From assembly GCA_019009955.1 (NCBI GenBank), contig CM032230.1, forward strand, positions 10,155,501-10,219,500: DNA of 64,000 bases. The letters run 5' to 3'. Below are positions 11,845 to 22,816 of this stretch, one piece after another (positions within the stretch are counted from its first letter, which is position 1; each line of letters begins with the position of its first letter). Position numbers and translations under genes: made by a program. Under the pieces are notes generated by a model that was not told where the DNA came from, ran no database searches, and worked only from the letters and a program-made list of their open reading frames with translations. This stretch comes from Riptortus pedestris (taxonomy: Eukaryota > Arthropoda > Insecta > Hemiptera > Alydidae).

Positions 11845-11927
11845 ATTCATGGACATTTGTGGACAATTTTTGGAAAATCGTATGACAAATACGACCTCAA
11901 TAGCCGATTTCCCTTAAGGGGCTAAAA
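11845..11927 (+). mobile_element. HLE 3'-end fragment
   Basis: Contains TCATGGACATTTGTGG, CGACCTCAATAGCC and TTTCCCTTAAGGGGCTAAAA. The right arm of the hairpin is partly deleted. Confidence 0.8.
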
Positions 11928-12395
11928 ATGGCAAGAATATTGAAATCTCTTATTTAAGAATGTTATAATATAAAAAATTCCTATTTTTCCGTATGAAGTA
12001 GAGATTTAAAAATTTAGTATAAGACATGTTTTGTATATCGTGAAATGATCTATAAATTATAATCTTTGAGATTTTTTTAATCAATGTATTGGAACGGAGA
12101 TATTGTATATTACTTTCAAATAAAATATTTTAAATGAAGTAAAGCCAAACTTTTTTTTTATTTAATTTAATATGCGTACTAGGTCACATCAGGTTTTTTT
12201 GTAGTCCTAAAGCTTTATCTAGGGCATCCGTTATGTCAATTAGCATCCTATTCATTCATATTTTCCTGTCCACTGTCATCTGCAAATCTGATTGAATACT
12301 ATTTTAATTTGTATGCTTCCTTCATTCATTTTATGATATTGGGTACGGAATATATACAGAACGTATTTCAGGGATATATGTCCTATAGAAGGTCC
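11928..12395. other. No recognised feature
   Basis: AT-rich sequence without called repeat or gene. Confidence 0.4.
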
Positions 12396-12445
12396 TTTAA
12401 AACGATATTTTCTCTATCACGAGTATAAACCGAGATATTTGCATT
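12396..12445 (-). mobile_element. HLE host remnant beside nested copy
   Basis: The segment TATTTTCTCTATCACGAGTA to GATATTTGCATTTTT is HLE body. It stops exactly at the T-run where the next reverse HLE begins. Confidence 0.75.
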
Positions 12446-13617
12446 TTTAGCAGATTGTCCCTGAGGGGAAATCTGCTGTTGAGGTCATACTCATTGCGCG
12501 ATTTCCGAAAAATATCGAATTTTCGAATGTCGAATGATGTTTTCGACCAGGTTATATTTATATATGGTGTTGTTGTTTTTTGGAGGTTTTTACAGCCCTG
12601 AAGAAAAGAAAATAAAATTCTCGAAATATCGGCATAAACAAGGAAATTTCTTTCACCAACATTGACCACACCTCCAAAAAAACAACAACACTATATATGT
12701 GTGTGTGTGTGTGTGTGTGTGGTGTGTCTGTCTCTTAGCGCTCTAGTGGTAGCAGTTTTTGTTTGATCGTTACCAAAGTCTATATTTAAACTTTTTCTGT
12801 ACACATGAAGATCATATTCGTTAACAGCTAAAATCGGGCAAGTGAGAGGGGAGAGGTTAGAGGGGGAGCATTTCGAAAATTCTTAATATCTCCTCTATTA
12901 TACGTCAGATCGAAAAACTGTATTGATCCATTCTTATTGCAAATTAAATGTATTATAAATATTGTTACATACATTTATTCTCTTTTTGAATATTAACCGG
13001 TATATTTGCATTTTTAAGTTTTAAGCCTTCAGCAAACACCCACTTTATGTGATGTTACATAAACAATACTCTGTTATACAATAAACCACTTTATTCGAAG
13101 CTTAAATATCAAATATTGTTTTCAAGAGACCTTTATTATACGAGATACATGCAAATATGTTCTGGTGAGCCTCCCCCCATCTTAAGTTCTTGGACTACTA
13201 AAATTTGATTGAGATAAAAAGTATTCTGATTCATTATAAATTACTCTACTAGATATAGTAAATAGTTTTCAGTAACATAAATATTCTGATATATTTCAGT
13301 AATTGTGTTTATTTCATGTGAGAGGTTGGCAGCCATGTTTGTTTACATTTTGAGAAGTCTCGGGAGGTTATTAAAATTCACTTAAAGATTTATTATTACC
13401 GTTTGTTTTTATTCTTATCAACTATTAGCTGTTATATCATGAACCACTTTATTTGTAGCTCCGTTATTATGAGATCCAATCTTTTTAAACTATTAATGCT
13501 CCACAATTATAGTTCAATACCTCTGCTATTAGCTCAAATCTTAAGTGATGTATCGAAATCCCGTACGACTGCATGTGGAAAATCTGCTAAGTTTACACAG
13601 CCAATGGCGTGACGAAT
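12446..13617 (-). mobile_element. HLE full copy (type V3) carrying a small TIR insertion
   Basis: 3' end TTTTTAGCAGATTGTCCCTG at 12444-12463, (GT)n at 12699-12721, common body, V3 body, and a degraded 5' end (ATGTGGAAAATCTGCTAAG at 13572-13590; GGCGTGACGAATTTT at 13606-13620). The microsatellite region is interrupted by a TIR element at 12566-12691. Confidence 0.85.
12566..12691. mobile_element. Short TIR element (MITE) in HLE microsatellite
   Basis: About 125 bp with terminal inverted repeats GTGTTGTTGTTTTTTGGAGG (12567-12586) and its complement with one extra T (12671-12691). It is flanked by TATAT on both sides, consistent with insertion at TA, as in Tc1/mariner-type elements. There is no coding capacity of its own. 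It carries CCCTGAAGAA...CTCGAAATATCGG, a segment also echoed in the TIR element at 21290-21680. Confidence 0.75.
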
Positions 13618-13740
13618 TTTTATATCATAACGATGAAGGAACCTGACTGGATTCAGTTCACAATAGGTCAACCTCATAAGGAGTTCTAACTGCTATTGAC
13701 GAGCAGAGTAAAACTCTAAAAGAGGGAAGAGAGAGACTTG

Positions 13741-13751
13741 AGAGAGAGGAG

Positions 13752-13799
<48 letters not shown>

Positions 13800-13810
13800 G
13801 AGAGAGAGAG
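13741..13810. repeat. (AG)n microsatellite
   Basis: Long AG run with few interruptions, not inside a recognised HLE. ORFs reading through it on the reverse strand are artefacts. Confidence 0.95.
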
Positions 13811-15795
13811 GGAGTACCCCACTCCCCCTATAGAAGTGAGGGAGCTAGAGAAGTCCTGCCAGTACCCGGCGAGCCTTCGACAGATATCCACCCCTCGCAC
13901 AGCTGTACAAGGTAGGATCATATAACCCGCATTTGCATATACATCGCCCATATACCTGTATACACCACCCCTTATATGCACAGCTCAGATCATTGGTCTT
14001 ACATATGAACCCTTTAAAGTCCAAAAATACTTGCCACAATATGTATAAGTGTATTTTTTTTAATCTTAAAATTAACAAATTTCTAAACAGCGTACAGTAT
14101 ATCATCAAAATAATATTTCCAGAAATCTTTAAAGTACATTCGTGGAAAATTATTACACACAAACGTATTTTTTAGAGTAAATATTTCGTAGAAAATAAGT
14201 TTACTATAAAAATGTTATCAAGTCGTCGCAAAACTTAATAATAAATGTTGAGATCCACTAAAATTAATAAGTATATATGCCACCATTTAAATATTCATTA
14301 AATGGAGGCTGCAATTTTTGAAGATACAGAAAACCAGTGTGTATTTTTTAGATCAAAAAAAGAAAGACCGATTTAGGGGTGGTTTATAGGAGATCTAAAT
14401 TGAAAAAAAAATTAAGCCCCAGAAATTATTACAACTACAAAATGAACCCATACAATTTTTAAGTCTTTCAAAATTCGCGATACGACTTACAGTTCACGAG
14501 ATATCTCTAATATTGCATCCCTTACACCCACAATTTCTCCCATATTCCGAAGAAATATTACTTTCTGTTGATATTACTTAAATTTAAATATAACTTTCCG
14601 TTGTTCCGGTAGCAATGATAGATATATTTTTATATGTATTGCTTTATTTTGAACTCTTCCTTATGCTGAGCTTTATTCGACAAATTTCCTCAATACCCAG
14701 AATTTCTTAAAATGATCTATTCCTCCAGAAAAAAAAAAATGTAATACCTGAAGAATGTAATGTAAAATTCGCCAATCTATCTTATAAGTAATAACTCAGG
14801 TAGAAAAATGAAATGTAAAATATTTTTCTCTTTTTTTACTGTCTATTAATACTAAAAATTATCTAGTAAAATCCTTTGTTTTTATCTGATTTCTCTTGAA
14901 ATAATATGATTGTTGCTACTAAAATTCACGTAGTATAAGTTCCCAATTCAAAAAATTAAATATGTAAACGTACTTGGATCTCAGTGTATTTATTTTTTTT
15001 TATCCAACTGTAAACTAAAGTAAAGCCCTAAACAAACTGAACATAACAAGCAATTTCTCCAAAATATGATTTGAACAGATTCTCTTAAGCACCACAGAAA
15101 TCCCAAAATAATGGAAATTGTTTTGTAAATCACATCTAACCTTGAACAATATACATACAAATATTTGGATTAAATTAAGATATACTTTATTAAAGGTATA
15201 CATTATATATATTTGAAAAGTCTAAATATCTCAAAAGAAAATATTTACATTTACTGAAATACATGTATATTCGTTATCAACTTCAAAACAAGATTTTAAT
15301 TCGTATAAACAAACTGAGGTCTGTCTTTCTTTAAGTTCATTTTCGTTTTTTAAATCGCATACAGCACTCATAAAATGACTAGTTTAGTTATCTTTCTATA
15401 ATTTTCTTGCCAGATTTGTGTTGTATTGTTAATCTTTTAAGGAATTATAAGGCATTCTTTTAGGATTTTAACAGGGACAGAATTAACTTTTGCACGGACC
15501 CATTAATTGTTTAGCACTTCGTAACAAGACGACTATATTCAAAATTATGTAGTTTTTTTCTAATTTAACATGAGTCGTTTAAGTCCTGTGATCTTAATGG
15601 CAAATAAATCTACATCAGGTTATCCATAAGAGTTAAGTCGTCGGTTAATTCTCGCGTGAGTACAAGGACTATTTAGTGTCGTGCTCTCTAAATATAACCA
15701 ATTAATATTCCTTTGACACAGTGGTTTACTGTAGATGACGCGTCCCATATGACCATAACAGCATATATATAATAAATAATATTTTAGAAAAATCA
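13811..15795. other. Long AT-rich stretch without recognised feature
   Basis: No HLE, SINE or LINE landmarks seen over about 2 kb. Small ORFs (for example 13845-14162 reverse, 15015-15203 reverse) resemble nothing known to me. This is the longest unrepetitive-looking segment of the left half and a plausible place for unrecognised host sequence. Confidence 0.4.
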
Positions 15796-15796
15796 C

Positions 15797-15898
<102 letters not shown>

Positions 15899-16187
15899 AT
15901 CAGGAACCTGCTTTCTATAATGTAAACAGTTTTATTATAATGTTGTAAAAACATTTAATTATTTATTCAAGTGTGGAGGTCTGCAGCAATGGCAATTTTT
16001 TTTTCGTTGTTCAATTATAGTCTCTAATGTACAAAAGAAAATCCTAGTTTATATATGACGGGTATTATGATAAATCTGAACTACTAATCGAATTTAAAAG
16101 TTGAAAAATAATGAAAAATATTTTTGTGTGAACAAATTTTGTAAAAAATAAAACGTGTATCTTAAGTACATTACATGTTACTTATTG

Positions 16188-16298
16188 GCTCTTACATTGT
16201 GCAACTACGGCTAATTGGGACGGGTTATCTACAGGTTACCACCCTTTTCTAGCCAGGCTGGGATGAAGTATTTCCTTAGATGAGATCGTCACCAAATG
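16188..16298 (-). mobile_element. SINE body fragment, reverse
   Basis: GGCTAATTGGGACGGGTTAT, CTTTTCTAGCCAGG and GAGATCGTCACCAAATGA are the 3' body of the tRNA-SINE in reverse. It lacks the tRNA head and joins directly to a forward head at 16299. Confidence 0.75.
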
Positions 16299-16400
16299 AG
16301 GCTCAGGTTAGCCGCGTGAGTTCGGACATTGGTCTCGAATGGTATACCTAGAGTGGCGAGTTCGATTCCCGCCTGGGCATTAGGAATTTAAGGACATTAG
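16299..16400 (+). mobile_element. SINE tRNA-like head, forward
   Basis: GGCTCAGGTTAGCCGCGTGA resembles a tRNA 5' half with A box, and GAGTTCGATTCCCGCCTGGG carries a good B box. The arms do not fold as a functional tRNA, so this is a SINE head and not a tRNA gene. Confidence 0.75.
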
Positions 16401-16630
16401 TAATCATTAATAAATTGTGAAGGAAAATATAACAGGTTGAGATATAAGAATTAGGTTATATTTCCTTAGAGACTGAGGTTGGAGTTTCCAGAATGGCTGG
16501 CATGGAAATAAGAGAAAATAATGGACATTAAACCCGGGAACAATCGTAAAGACCGAAAATGGCGAGCTAGAGTTCAGATTAGTCTCTCACGGCTGACCTA
16601 GAAAAACGAGCAATAATAAGTTAAGAATAA

Positions 16631-16797
16631 GAAGTCTGTCACGCAGGTCCAAGCAGATTTCCCACGTGCTAGAATGTGATCATCTCTCATTCGATTTTCT
16701 ATTTCTCCACTAATGAGAACCCTAGATAAGAAATAAAATTGCTGATAAGTAAATATCCCATGAGTAGGCGCGAGGGGATTTACTGAAGGCTGAAAAT
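16631..16797 (+). mobile_element. HLE type V5 5' part, interrupted
   Basis: 5' end GTCTGTCACGCAGG, then AGCAGATTTCCCACGTGC and the V5 body up to GGCTGAAAATTAAA, where another forward HLE starts. Confidence 0.85.
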
Positions 16798-17560
16798 TAA
16801 AGAGTTCGTCACTCAAGGGCTGCGTAAACTATACAGATTTCCCTCGTGAAGATTTACAACTGATAAATCCACATAATTTACACTTATCACCGCCATGAAT
16901 ATTAAGTGAACAAATACAAATGAAAATGAGAAATCATTCAGTCAAGTTACATTCTAATAACCTCCAAACCCGAAAACGTCTGAATTACAAACAAACAGGT
17001 CAACCTTTCAGAGCTAAAAAAAAAAAGAAATATTCTTGACAGGAAAGATAAAGGATTGCTGAAATATATCTAAAAGTAATATATTATTTTTATTGAAAAA
17101 CATTTACTATATCTAGTGCTGCAAATTATAAAGAACCAGAATAAGTTTCAACTCTATCACTCTAATTTTAGTAATCCATGAACAAAAGACGAGGGGGTGG
17201 GTCATCAGAACGTATTTACATGTATCACATTTAGAAATAAGCTGTTCAATGCAATATTTTGTATTTCAGCTTGAAATAAGACAATTAATGATATACTGGC
17301 CTATTCATAACGTGCGATGACAACGAAGGGGGGTTTATCGAAGGCTGAATATTAAAAAATGGAAATATCTCGGTTATTATTTGAGATAGAGAAAAAACGT
17401 ATATAACAGTATTTATAAGTAATTTAATTTGCAATAAGACTGGTAATATACAATTTATCGATCCGACTTATAGTAACGGAGATATTTTGAGTTTTCGTTT
17501 AACCTCCTACCTCCCTCTCTTGATAGGCTCTGTCCGTTAACGAACTCCATTCCTTTTTCT
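16798..17560 (+). mobile_element. HLE type V3, 3'-truncated, inserted in the preceding copy
   Basis: 5' end GAGTTCGTCACTCAAGGGCT at 16802, then the V3 body and common body to about 17560. The microsatellite and 3' end are missing. The insertion point is the A-run after GGCTGAAAAT. Confidence 0.8.
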
Positions 17561-17994
17561 GATAAAAGTTAAAATAAGAAGTTTGGTTTGAATATATCCA
17601 AATTTGTGGCAGCTATTGATCGAACAGAGAAACAATCTTCTGATAGATAGATGTAGATATAATATGTATACAGATATAAAATATCTAAATTCAGACTGAT
17701 GTTTATGACACTCATTTACTATGAGTCGCAATGATTTGAAGAATTTTGTGGTTCGAGCGACCTAAAAATAACAGCTAACTAATATTCCTTGAATTTACAT
17801 AAGTAGGTTCGATTTCCCCTGACGTTGAACAGTCCTAAGATTGTTTAAAATAACTATATTTTATTTACAATGTAATAACTATGACGGTTGTAATAAACGT
17901 AGTAATCAATTAAATATTCATGGCAACGTACTAAGGAAGACGATTCCAATGACCTTCAACTACACCAGGTGTCATGGAAAGCCATATTAAAATG
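17561..17994. other. No recognised feature
   Basis: No repeat landmark or credible gene seen. Confidence 0.4.
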
Positions 17995-18148
17995 ATTTTT
18001 GAGCAGATTTCCCTTAAGTGGAAAACAGCTATTGAGGTTCTCCTCATGATGTGAAATTTTCAAAAAAAAATTCTTGAAATGTCCATCGATACTGCCTGTG
18101 GGATGCAGAAAATGAGTTCCGTCCAATTTAATTATATATATATATATA
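17995..18148 (-). mobile_element. HLE 3'-end fragment, reverse
   Basis: GAGCAGATTTCCCTTAAGTG to a short (AT)n at 18132-18148. The body after the microsatellite is missing. Confidence 0.85.
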
Positions 18149-18205
18149 ATATTCGAGACCTAATGACAATCTCAATAGCTGATTATTTCTCTAAAGGAAA
18201 GTGTT
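18149..18205 (+). mobile_element. HLE 3'-end fragment, forward
   Basis: Starts at the microsatellite and runs through ATCTCAATAGCTGATT to a degraded hairpin. Together with 17995-18148 it forms a head-to-head pair around the AT tract. Confidence 0.65.
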
Positions 18206-18402
18206 TATAAAATAATTGCAATAATTACCATTTTATTCTTCGAAACCTGGCTGACTCAATAATATTGCTGCATAATTCATCACAAGAAACAATTTGTCTA
18301 ATGTAAAATATATTCTAGATTTACAACTAATTATCTAGTCATTTACTAAATACCACATTATCCTACTGCAGCTAACCAAGGCGGATTTCTACAGGTTCTA
18401 CA

Positions 18403-19397
18403 TTTTTAGCAGATTTCCATTAGTAAAAATCAGCTATTGAGGTTGTACTCATCATGTGTGCGTGTGTAATTGTATGTTACTGCTATACCAGTAGCAAGTT
18501 TCGTTGTATCGTTACTAAACTCAATATATAAGCGTTTCTGACAAAACTAAAGATCAAGTCTGTTAATACTTGAAATATCGAAATATATGCGTTATTGTTC
18601 GTCGGATCAAAGAATTGTATAGAACCAAACACATATTGAAAATTCAATTATGTAAAAATAAAGATCAAGTTCGTTAACTGCTGAAATCCAACCCGTGGTT
18701 GTCAGCGCGACAATTTCGAAATATCTCTGTAATACGTCGGATCGAACAATTGCATAGAACCAATTTTATTTCAAATGCAATTTCCTATAAATAAATTTAT
18801 ATACGTGCTTCTGTAAGTTCAATATTAAACGTGATACTCCTACTCAGTTTATGACAAAAATCTATTATATAATAAACCTCTTTATTATTATCTTAAATAC
18901 CAATTATTGATTTCATGAGACCTTTTTTTTATTTTTTTATTTTACGTACACTTTATGCAACTAGGCTAATAGGGACGGGTTATGTACAGGTTGCCATCCT
19001 TTTCTAGCCAGGGTGGGCCTAAGGAGTTTATTTAATGAGCTCGTCACTAAACAAATTTCCACTGCCCAGGGTGAGATTCGAACCCACCACCGTAGGTCTG
19101 CCATGGGAGATTAGGACCAACGCCCTAACTCGCACAGCCAACCCGAGCCCCCATGAGACCTTTATGAGGGGTGGTCGAAAATTCAAAATATCTGAGTAAT
19201 TAGATTAATGTTACAGACCAATCTTGGTAAACTATTGATGCATTAAAATGGATCTTCTATTCATTTTTTATGTTGCTCAAATACGAAGCTAGTAATTCGT
19301 ACATTCTGGTTTTCAGTCCGAATGTGTGGTGAGATGAAACCACTAATACCAACATGTGGGAAATCTGCTTAGTTTACGCAGACCCTCCGTGACGGAC
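18403..19397 (-). mobile_element. HLE full-span copy with internal duplication and SINE insertion
   Basis: 3' end TTTTTAGCAGATTTCCATTA at 18402-18421; 5' end TGTGGGAAATCTGCTTAG (19356-19373) through CGTGACGGAC. The body module around AAAGATCAAGT...GTTAA occurs twice (about 18540 and 18658). A SINE (18926-19151) splits it and is bounded by a 12-bp direct duplication. Confidence 0.85.
18926..19151 (-). mobile_element. tRNA-derived SINE, full length, with 12-bp target duplication
   Basis: Reverse-oriented. CATGAGACCTTT occurs at 18914-18925 and again at 19152-19163, directly flanking the element, so retrotransposition by target-primed insertion is well supported. On the reverse strand it starts GGGCTCGGGTTGGCTGTGCG (tRNA-like, A-box region), has a B box GGGTTCGAATCTC, a body that includes the complement of CTTTTCTAGCCAGGG, and an A-rich tail (T-rich on the plus strand, 18926-18955). 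It is about 226 bp. It belongs to the same family as 38868-39026, 41275-41462 and others. Confidence 0.9.
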
Positions 19398-19764
19398 GTA
19401 TCTAGTACCTGGAGGGGCTGAGGATTTCATTTAGTTTATCACTGAATAAATAATCGAGCTAACTACTCTTGGTTTAGAGACGAAAATCAATGGTTTAACT
19501 CAAATGGGTAACCTGGCCTCAATAATTATCTATGTCATTTAAAACCTTTTTATTTTGGGTAGATTCGAAGCAAATTTGATTTTGAAAAAGTGTATTCTAT
19601 TTACTCGCGTGATCTTAGCTCCATGATTAATGATAGTTATTGAAAGCAAGAGTCCGTGCCTCTGAAGAAGGGATATCGACAGGCCAGTCTATTATTATCG
19701 AGGCCTTGCATGCATGCTTTTTCAACATTGTTAGGCTTTAAAATGAATTAAACCCCCTCCCCAC
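19398..19764. other. No firmly recognised feature
   Basis: 19420-19500 has a weak resemblance to the SINE body (GGATTTCATTTAGTTTATCA). CTCTGAAGAAGGGATATCGA near 19660 resembles a segment of the TIR elements at 12566 and 21290. Neither is strong enough to call. Confidence 0.35.
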
Positions 19765-19910
19765 CTCAGTCCGTCCGGAAAACTAAGCAGATTTCCTTCG
19801 AGCTTCTATATGAAATTCTGATTATTTCAAACCACCATGTTAATCTCTATTTCTCCCTCAGTAAGAAGGATATGCGAATAAAAAATAATAGCTGGATATG
19901 AAATGATATG
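19765..19910 (+). mobile_element. HLE 5'-end fragment (type V5)
   Basis: GTCCGTCCGGAAAACTAAGC followed by CAGATTTCC and the V5 body. The hairpin is deleted and the copy is truncated after about 145 bases. Confidence 0.7.
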
Positions 19911-20459
19911 TTGACAAAATATCTTTCGGTTTGCATTAGAGATCATTCAGCACCCCCGAGTAAGACTCGAGGGGTTCATGATCAATAGTAAATGATCAAC
20001 TCGACGTACAACCCCCGTTAACCAAGGAGGACCTGGAATGAGTTGTCTCTAGTAGACTGACGGGCCCCATCGGCCTGTGGCCAGTTCACGCGACAGCCTG
20101 CCTGTGAACGGGATCTAATAGAGTCATAATCCCCAGGGATTTATTCCACCATGCAACTATTTTCAGAGGCTTTAATGTCCTCAGTTTTCATAAAACGGGG
20201 GAAGAGGAATTTGTCTTCGAATATCCCAGTTCAAAAGTCCTTCAATCTCTGCAACATTCTCGTATAAATATAATTTTCTATGACTTAAAAACATGCCATT
20301 AAAAAAAAAATAAATAAAAAGAAATACCACTACCTTATAAAGATAAGATAACAATGATTACACGTCTTATCAAATAGTAATCCTAGACAAACACTATGCA
20401 TTGCTAATTTTCATGAGTCCCCGAAATAAGAGTATCCGACAAAGTAAAAGTCGTAGTTA
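19911..20459. other. Less AT-rich stretch, unrecognised
   Basis: 19950-20170 is visibly richer in G and C than its surroundings and shows no HLE, SINE or LINE landmark. No long ORF. Possible host unique sequence. Confidence 0.35.
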
Positions 20460-20990
20460 TTACTAAATATGCATATCCGACAATTCTTAATGCACCTCAG
20501 ACGTGGACACCCACTAGTTAACAAAATTAGATTAGATACAACCCAAAACCAATTCATGCGGAGCATTCTAAAACTAATAAGAATAGACCAAATTAGAGTT
20601 ATTGAAATGCAACAAAAGTTAAAGGTAGAAAAGCTTTTTAACACTGTCCACAATCTCAAATGTAGGTTCGCTTGTTGGAAGGAATTACTCCATCAGATGA
20701 GCCAAAATATGTTGTGAGTGGATCTCGAGTGATAAATCAAGGACTAGAGGAAGACCCACAACAAGATGGAGTGATGACTTTGTGAGCAAAGTCAGTGATT
20801 TTATTAATTGTATATAACTGTGGGAAATAACATTATTTTGTCAATGCATATAATTGATTGTTATGTAAATGAAGTAATAAAGAATCCAAACCTCCCTCAA
20901 TGGAGAGGCTTTTGTACAAAGAGAATAACAATAAAGCTTATTATTATAGGAAGTGTCCCTTCCTGTGCTCTTTTATTATTATTAATTGTA
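20460..20990 (+). pseudogene. LINE 3' end: reverse transcriptase C-terminal tail plus 3' UTR (copy 2)
   Basis: Same element as 9590-10200. An open frame 20469-20717 carries the NQFMRSILK...DQIRVIEMQQ region, and a shifted frame just downstream (20750-20790) reads RGRPTTRWSDDF, the usual C-terminal motif of RTE-like reverse transcriptases. The 3' UTR has the CCTCCC/GGAGAGG hairpin and ends in AATAAAGCTTATTATTA. It is truncated at the 5' side and frameshifted. The catalytic RT motifs are absent. Confidence 0.7.
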
Positions 20991-21045
20991 TTACACACAA
21001 TATCGAGGAAGAAATGGCAAACAATAACATTAGATGAACAGATAT

Positions 21046-21284
21046 AAAAAGTTCGTCGGGCTGCGTAAACTAAGCAGATCTCCCAAGTAGCGGCGAAAAA
21101 GATATCGAGTGTGGTATGTATCTCACACAGTAAACACTCAATGAATACAATTGATTTTTATGTTTCCAATAAAGTGGTTCATGAATTAATAGCTCGTTTT
21201 TAATGTGACATGAGTAGGAGTGGGGGTTTACTGAAAGATGAAAACTACTTACCGCAAATATAGGGGTTAATCTTCTTAATTCGA
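21046..21284 (+). mobile_element. HLE 5' part next to LINE tail
   Basis: AAAAAGTTCGTCGGGCTGCG (part of the 5' hairpin deleted), AAACTAAGCAGATCTCCC, then the common body to GATGAAAACT. It is interrupted by a TIR element; the body resumes near 21681. Confidence 0.8.
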
Positions 21285-21680
21285 CCAAATATTTTTATAT
21301 ATTTTTCATATTTTCTTGGCAAGGGTAACCAATAAAAAACCCTTTTCAAAAACTTCATTAATAACGACCTCCCCAGTAGGGACAGTCGCGATGAATGTAA
21401 GAGGGAAACGAGCACTTCAGAAATGTCAGTAGCAATCTGTTTTTAGATTTAGTAAATATATATGTAAGTAGACACTTATTGATACTCTATCTAGTAAAGA
21501 ATTATCATAGGGGTTTTACTTTTTTTAATTCTTTTAAAATTAATGTTATTTGTTCAGAAGGGAGAGTCCCTGAAGAAGTGCTATATCGACCACGAAATAT
21601 GTAGAGCAGTATCAATAAAGTTTACGCGAAAAAAGTGTTTTTTTATTGGTGACCCTTGCCAAGAAAATATGAAGAATATA
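21285..21680. mobile_element. TIR element of about 390 bp (MITE) inside HLE
   Basis: Left arm 21296-21341 (CATATTTTCTTGGCAAGGGT, AACCAATAAAAAA) and right arm 21630-21676 (TTATTGGTGACCCTTGCCAA, GAAAATATGAAG) are imperfect inverted repeats of about 45 bases. The interior includes GTCCCTGAAGAAGTGC...GACCACGAAATATG. There is no transposase ORF. It lies within an HLE body that resumes on the right. Target duplication not resolved. Confidence 0.75.
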
Positions 21681-21745
21681 TATGTGTTAATATTCATGAT
21701 AGAGAAAATATTTATATAACATTTACAGAACATTAAATGTGCAAT
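21681..21745 (+). mobile_element. HLE body, continuation after TIR element
   Basis: GTTAATATTCATGATAGAGA and AACATTTACAGAACAT are HLE common-body segments, resuming the copy broken at 21284. Confidence 0.75.
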
Positions 21746-22800
21746 TCTATTACCTTTATACTCAGGAACAAACAAAACCGTAAATATTGAATTGGATCAA
21801 TACAACAAATATTTTTTTTTCCTTTAAGATAAATGAGATCAAGAAAAATGATTTTTTCCCTGACGGAGTTGGTTAATTTGTTCAACGAACTTAAATCTAG
21901 AAAATTTTAAAATAAATTAAACCCTTTAATATCAATGACCATGTATAATGGACAATCAGTCCAAGAGTTGTAACACACACACATCTTCCTTTTTTCCCCT
22001 ATTTTCATCTGGACAGTTATGCGCTGGGCACCATTTTAGTCATGACTGAGGATCATAAAAAAAAACACACATTCCCTGACAGGATTCGAACTCTAGACTC
22101 CCTGAACCCAAGTGTATCAAAACCCCACTCCTCTTTTCAAATCTTATTTTTTTCATTTTCATGGAATAATGGTCTACTTTTTCAGAATATATGAAAATTT
22201 AGTTTTCATATATTCACATACGCACATTTCATCATAAACATATTTTCAATGCACTGGTAGCTATGCGTAAAAAATGTGCCCTTTCCACTTCATTCCAAAA
22301 CTTCATTAAAATTTTGTTTATGTTTTCGCCAAAGAGGATTATCAAGAGTTGTACAAAGCGGATTATATTTTTAAGAGAATTCAAATTTAAGTTTCAGTGC
22401 AGTTATACGTATTCACGTTTTTTTAATATATATATAACTTCATTAAATATTTACCTCTTTCAAGAGAATTCAACTTCCCTTAAGAGTTCTTTAAGAGTCT
22501 AATGATTAGACTCTAATCTAAATTTCTTTAAGAGAAGGAAATTCCATCCATTCATTTCACTAACTCAGAGAACAGTTATTCCTACCCGGAAGGTATTCAA
22601 GTTTACTAAATAACACAACAACGTATGTAAACAAATACATTTTTAATAAATCATAAACCCGAAACTCACGATAACAATAGTTTCCTGACTAGTCCTAGCT
22701 TTATTTATGGGAGTGCAAACAAAGGTCTTTATTTATGGTTCTGCTGACAGAATAAGTGGGGTTATAAGTGACAGTTGAAATGTCTGTTGCATCGCTAACA
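21746..22800. other. No firmly recognised feature
   Basis: 22060-22115 contains GGATTCGAACTC in a tRNA-like context on the reverse strand (possible SINE scrap). The ORF at 22263-22502 matches nothing I know. Confidence 0.35.
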
Positions 22801-22816
22801 GCTGTAGAATAATGAA

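Noticed and set aside
13658..14175. Reverse and forward ORFs of 80-107 codons near the (AG)n tract
   Set aside because: The largest reads through the (AG)n; the others overlap on opposite strands and match no family.
16299..16375. Possible tRNA gene
   Set aside because: Has A and B boxes but the acceptor and D arms do not pair, and the same head occurs with a SINE body elsewhere.
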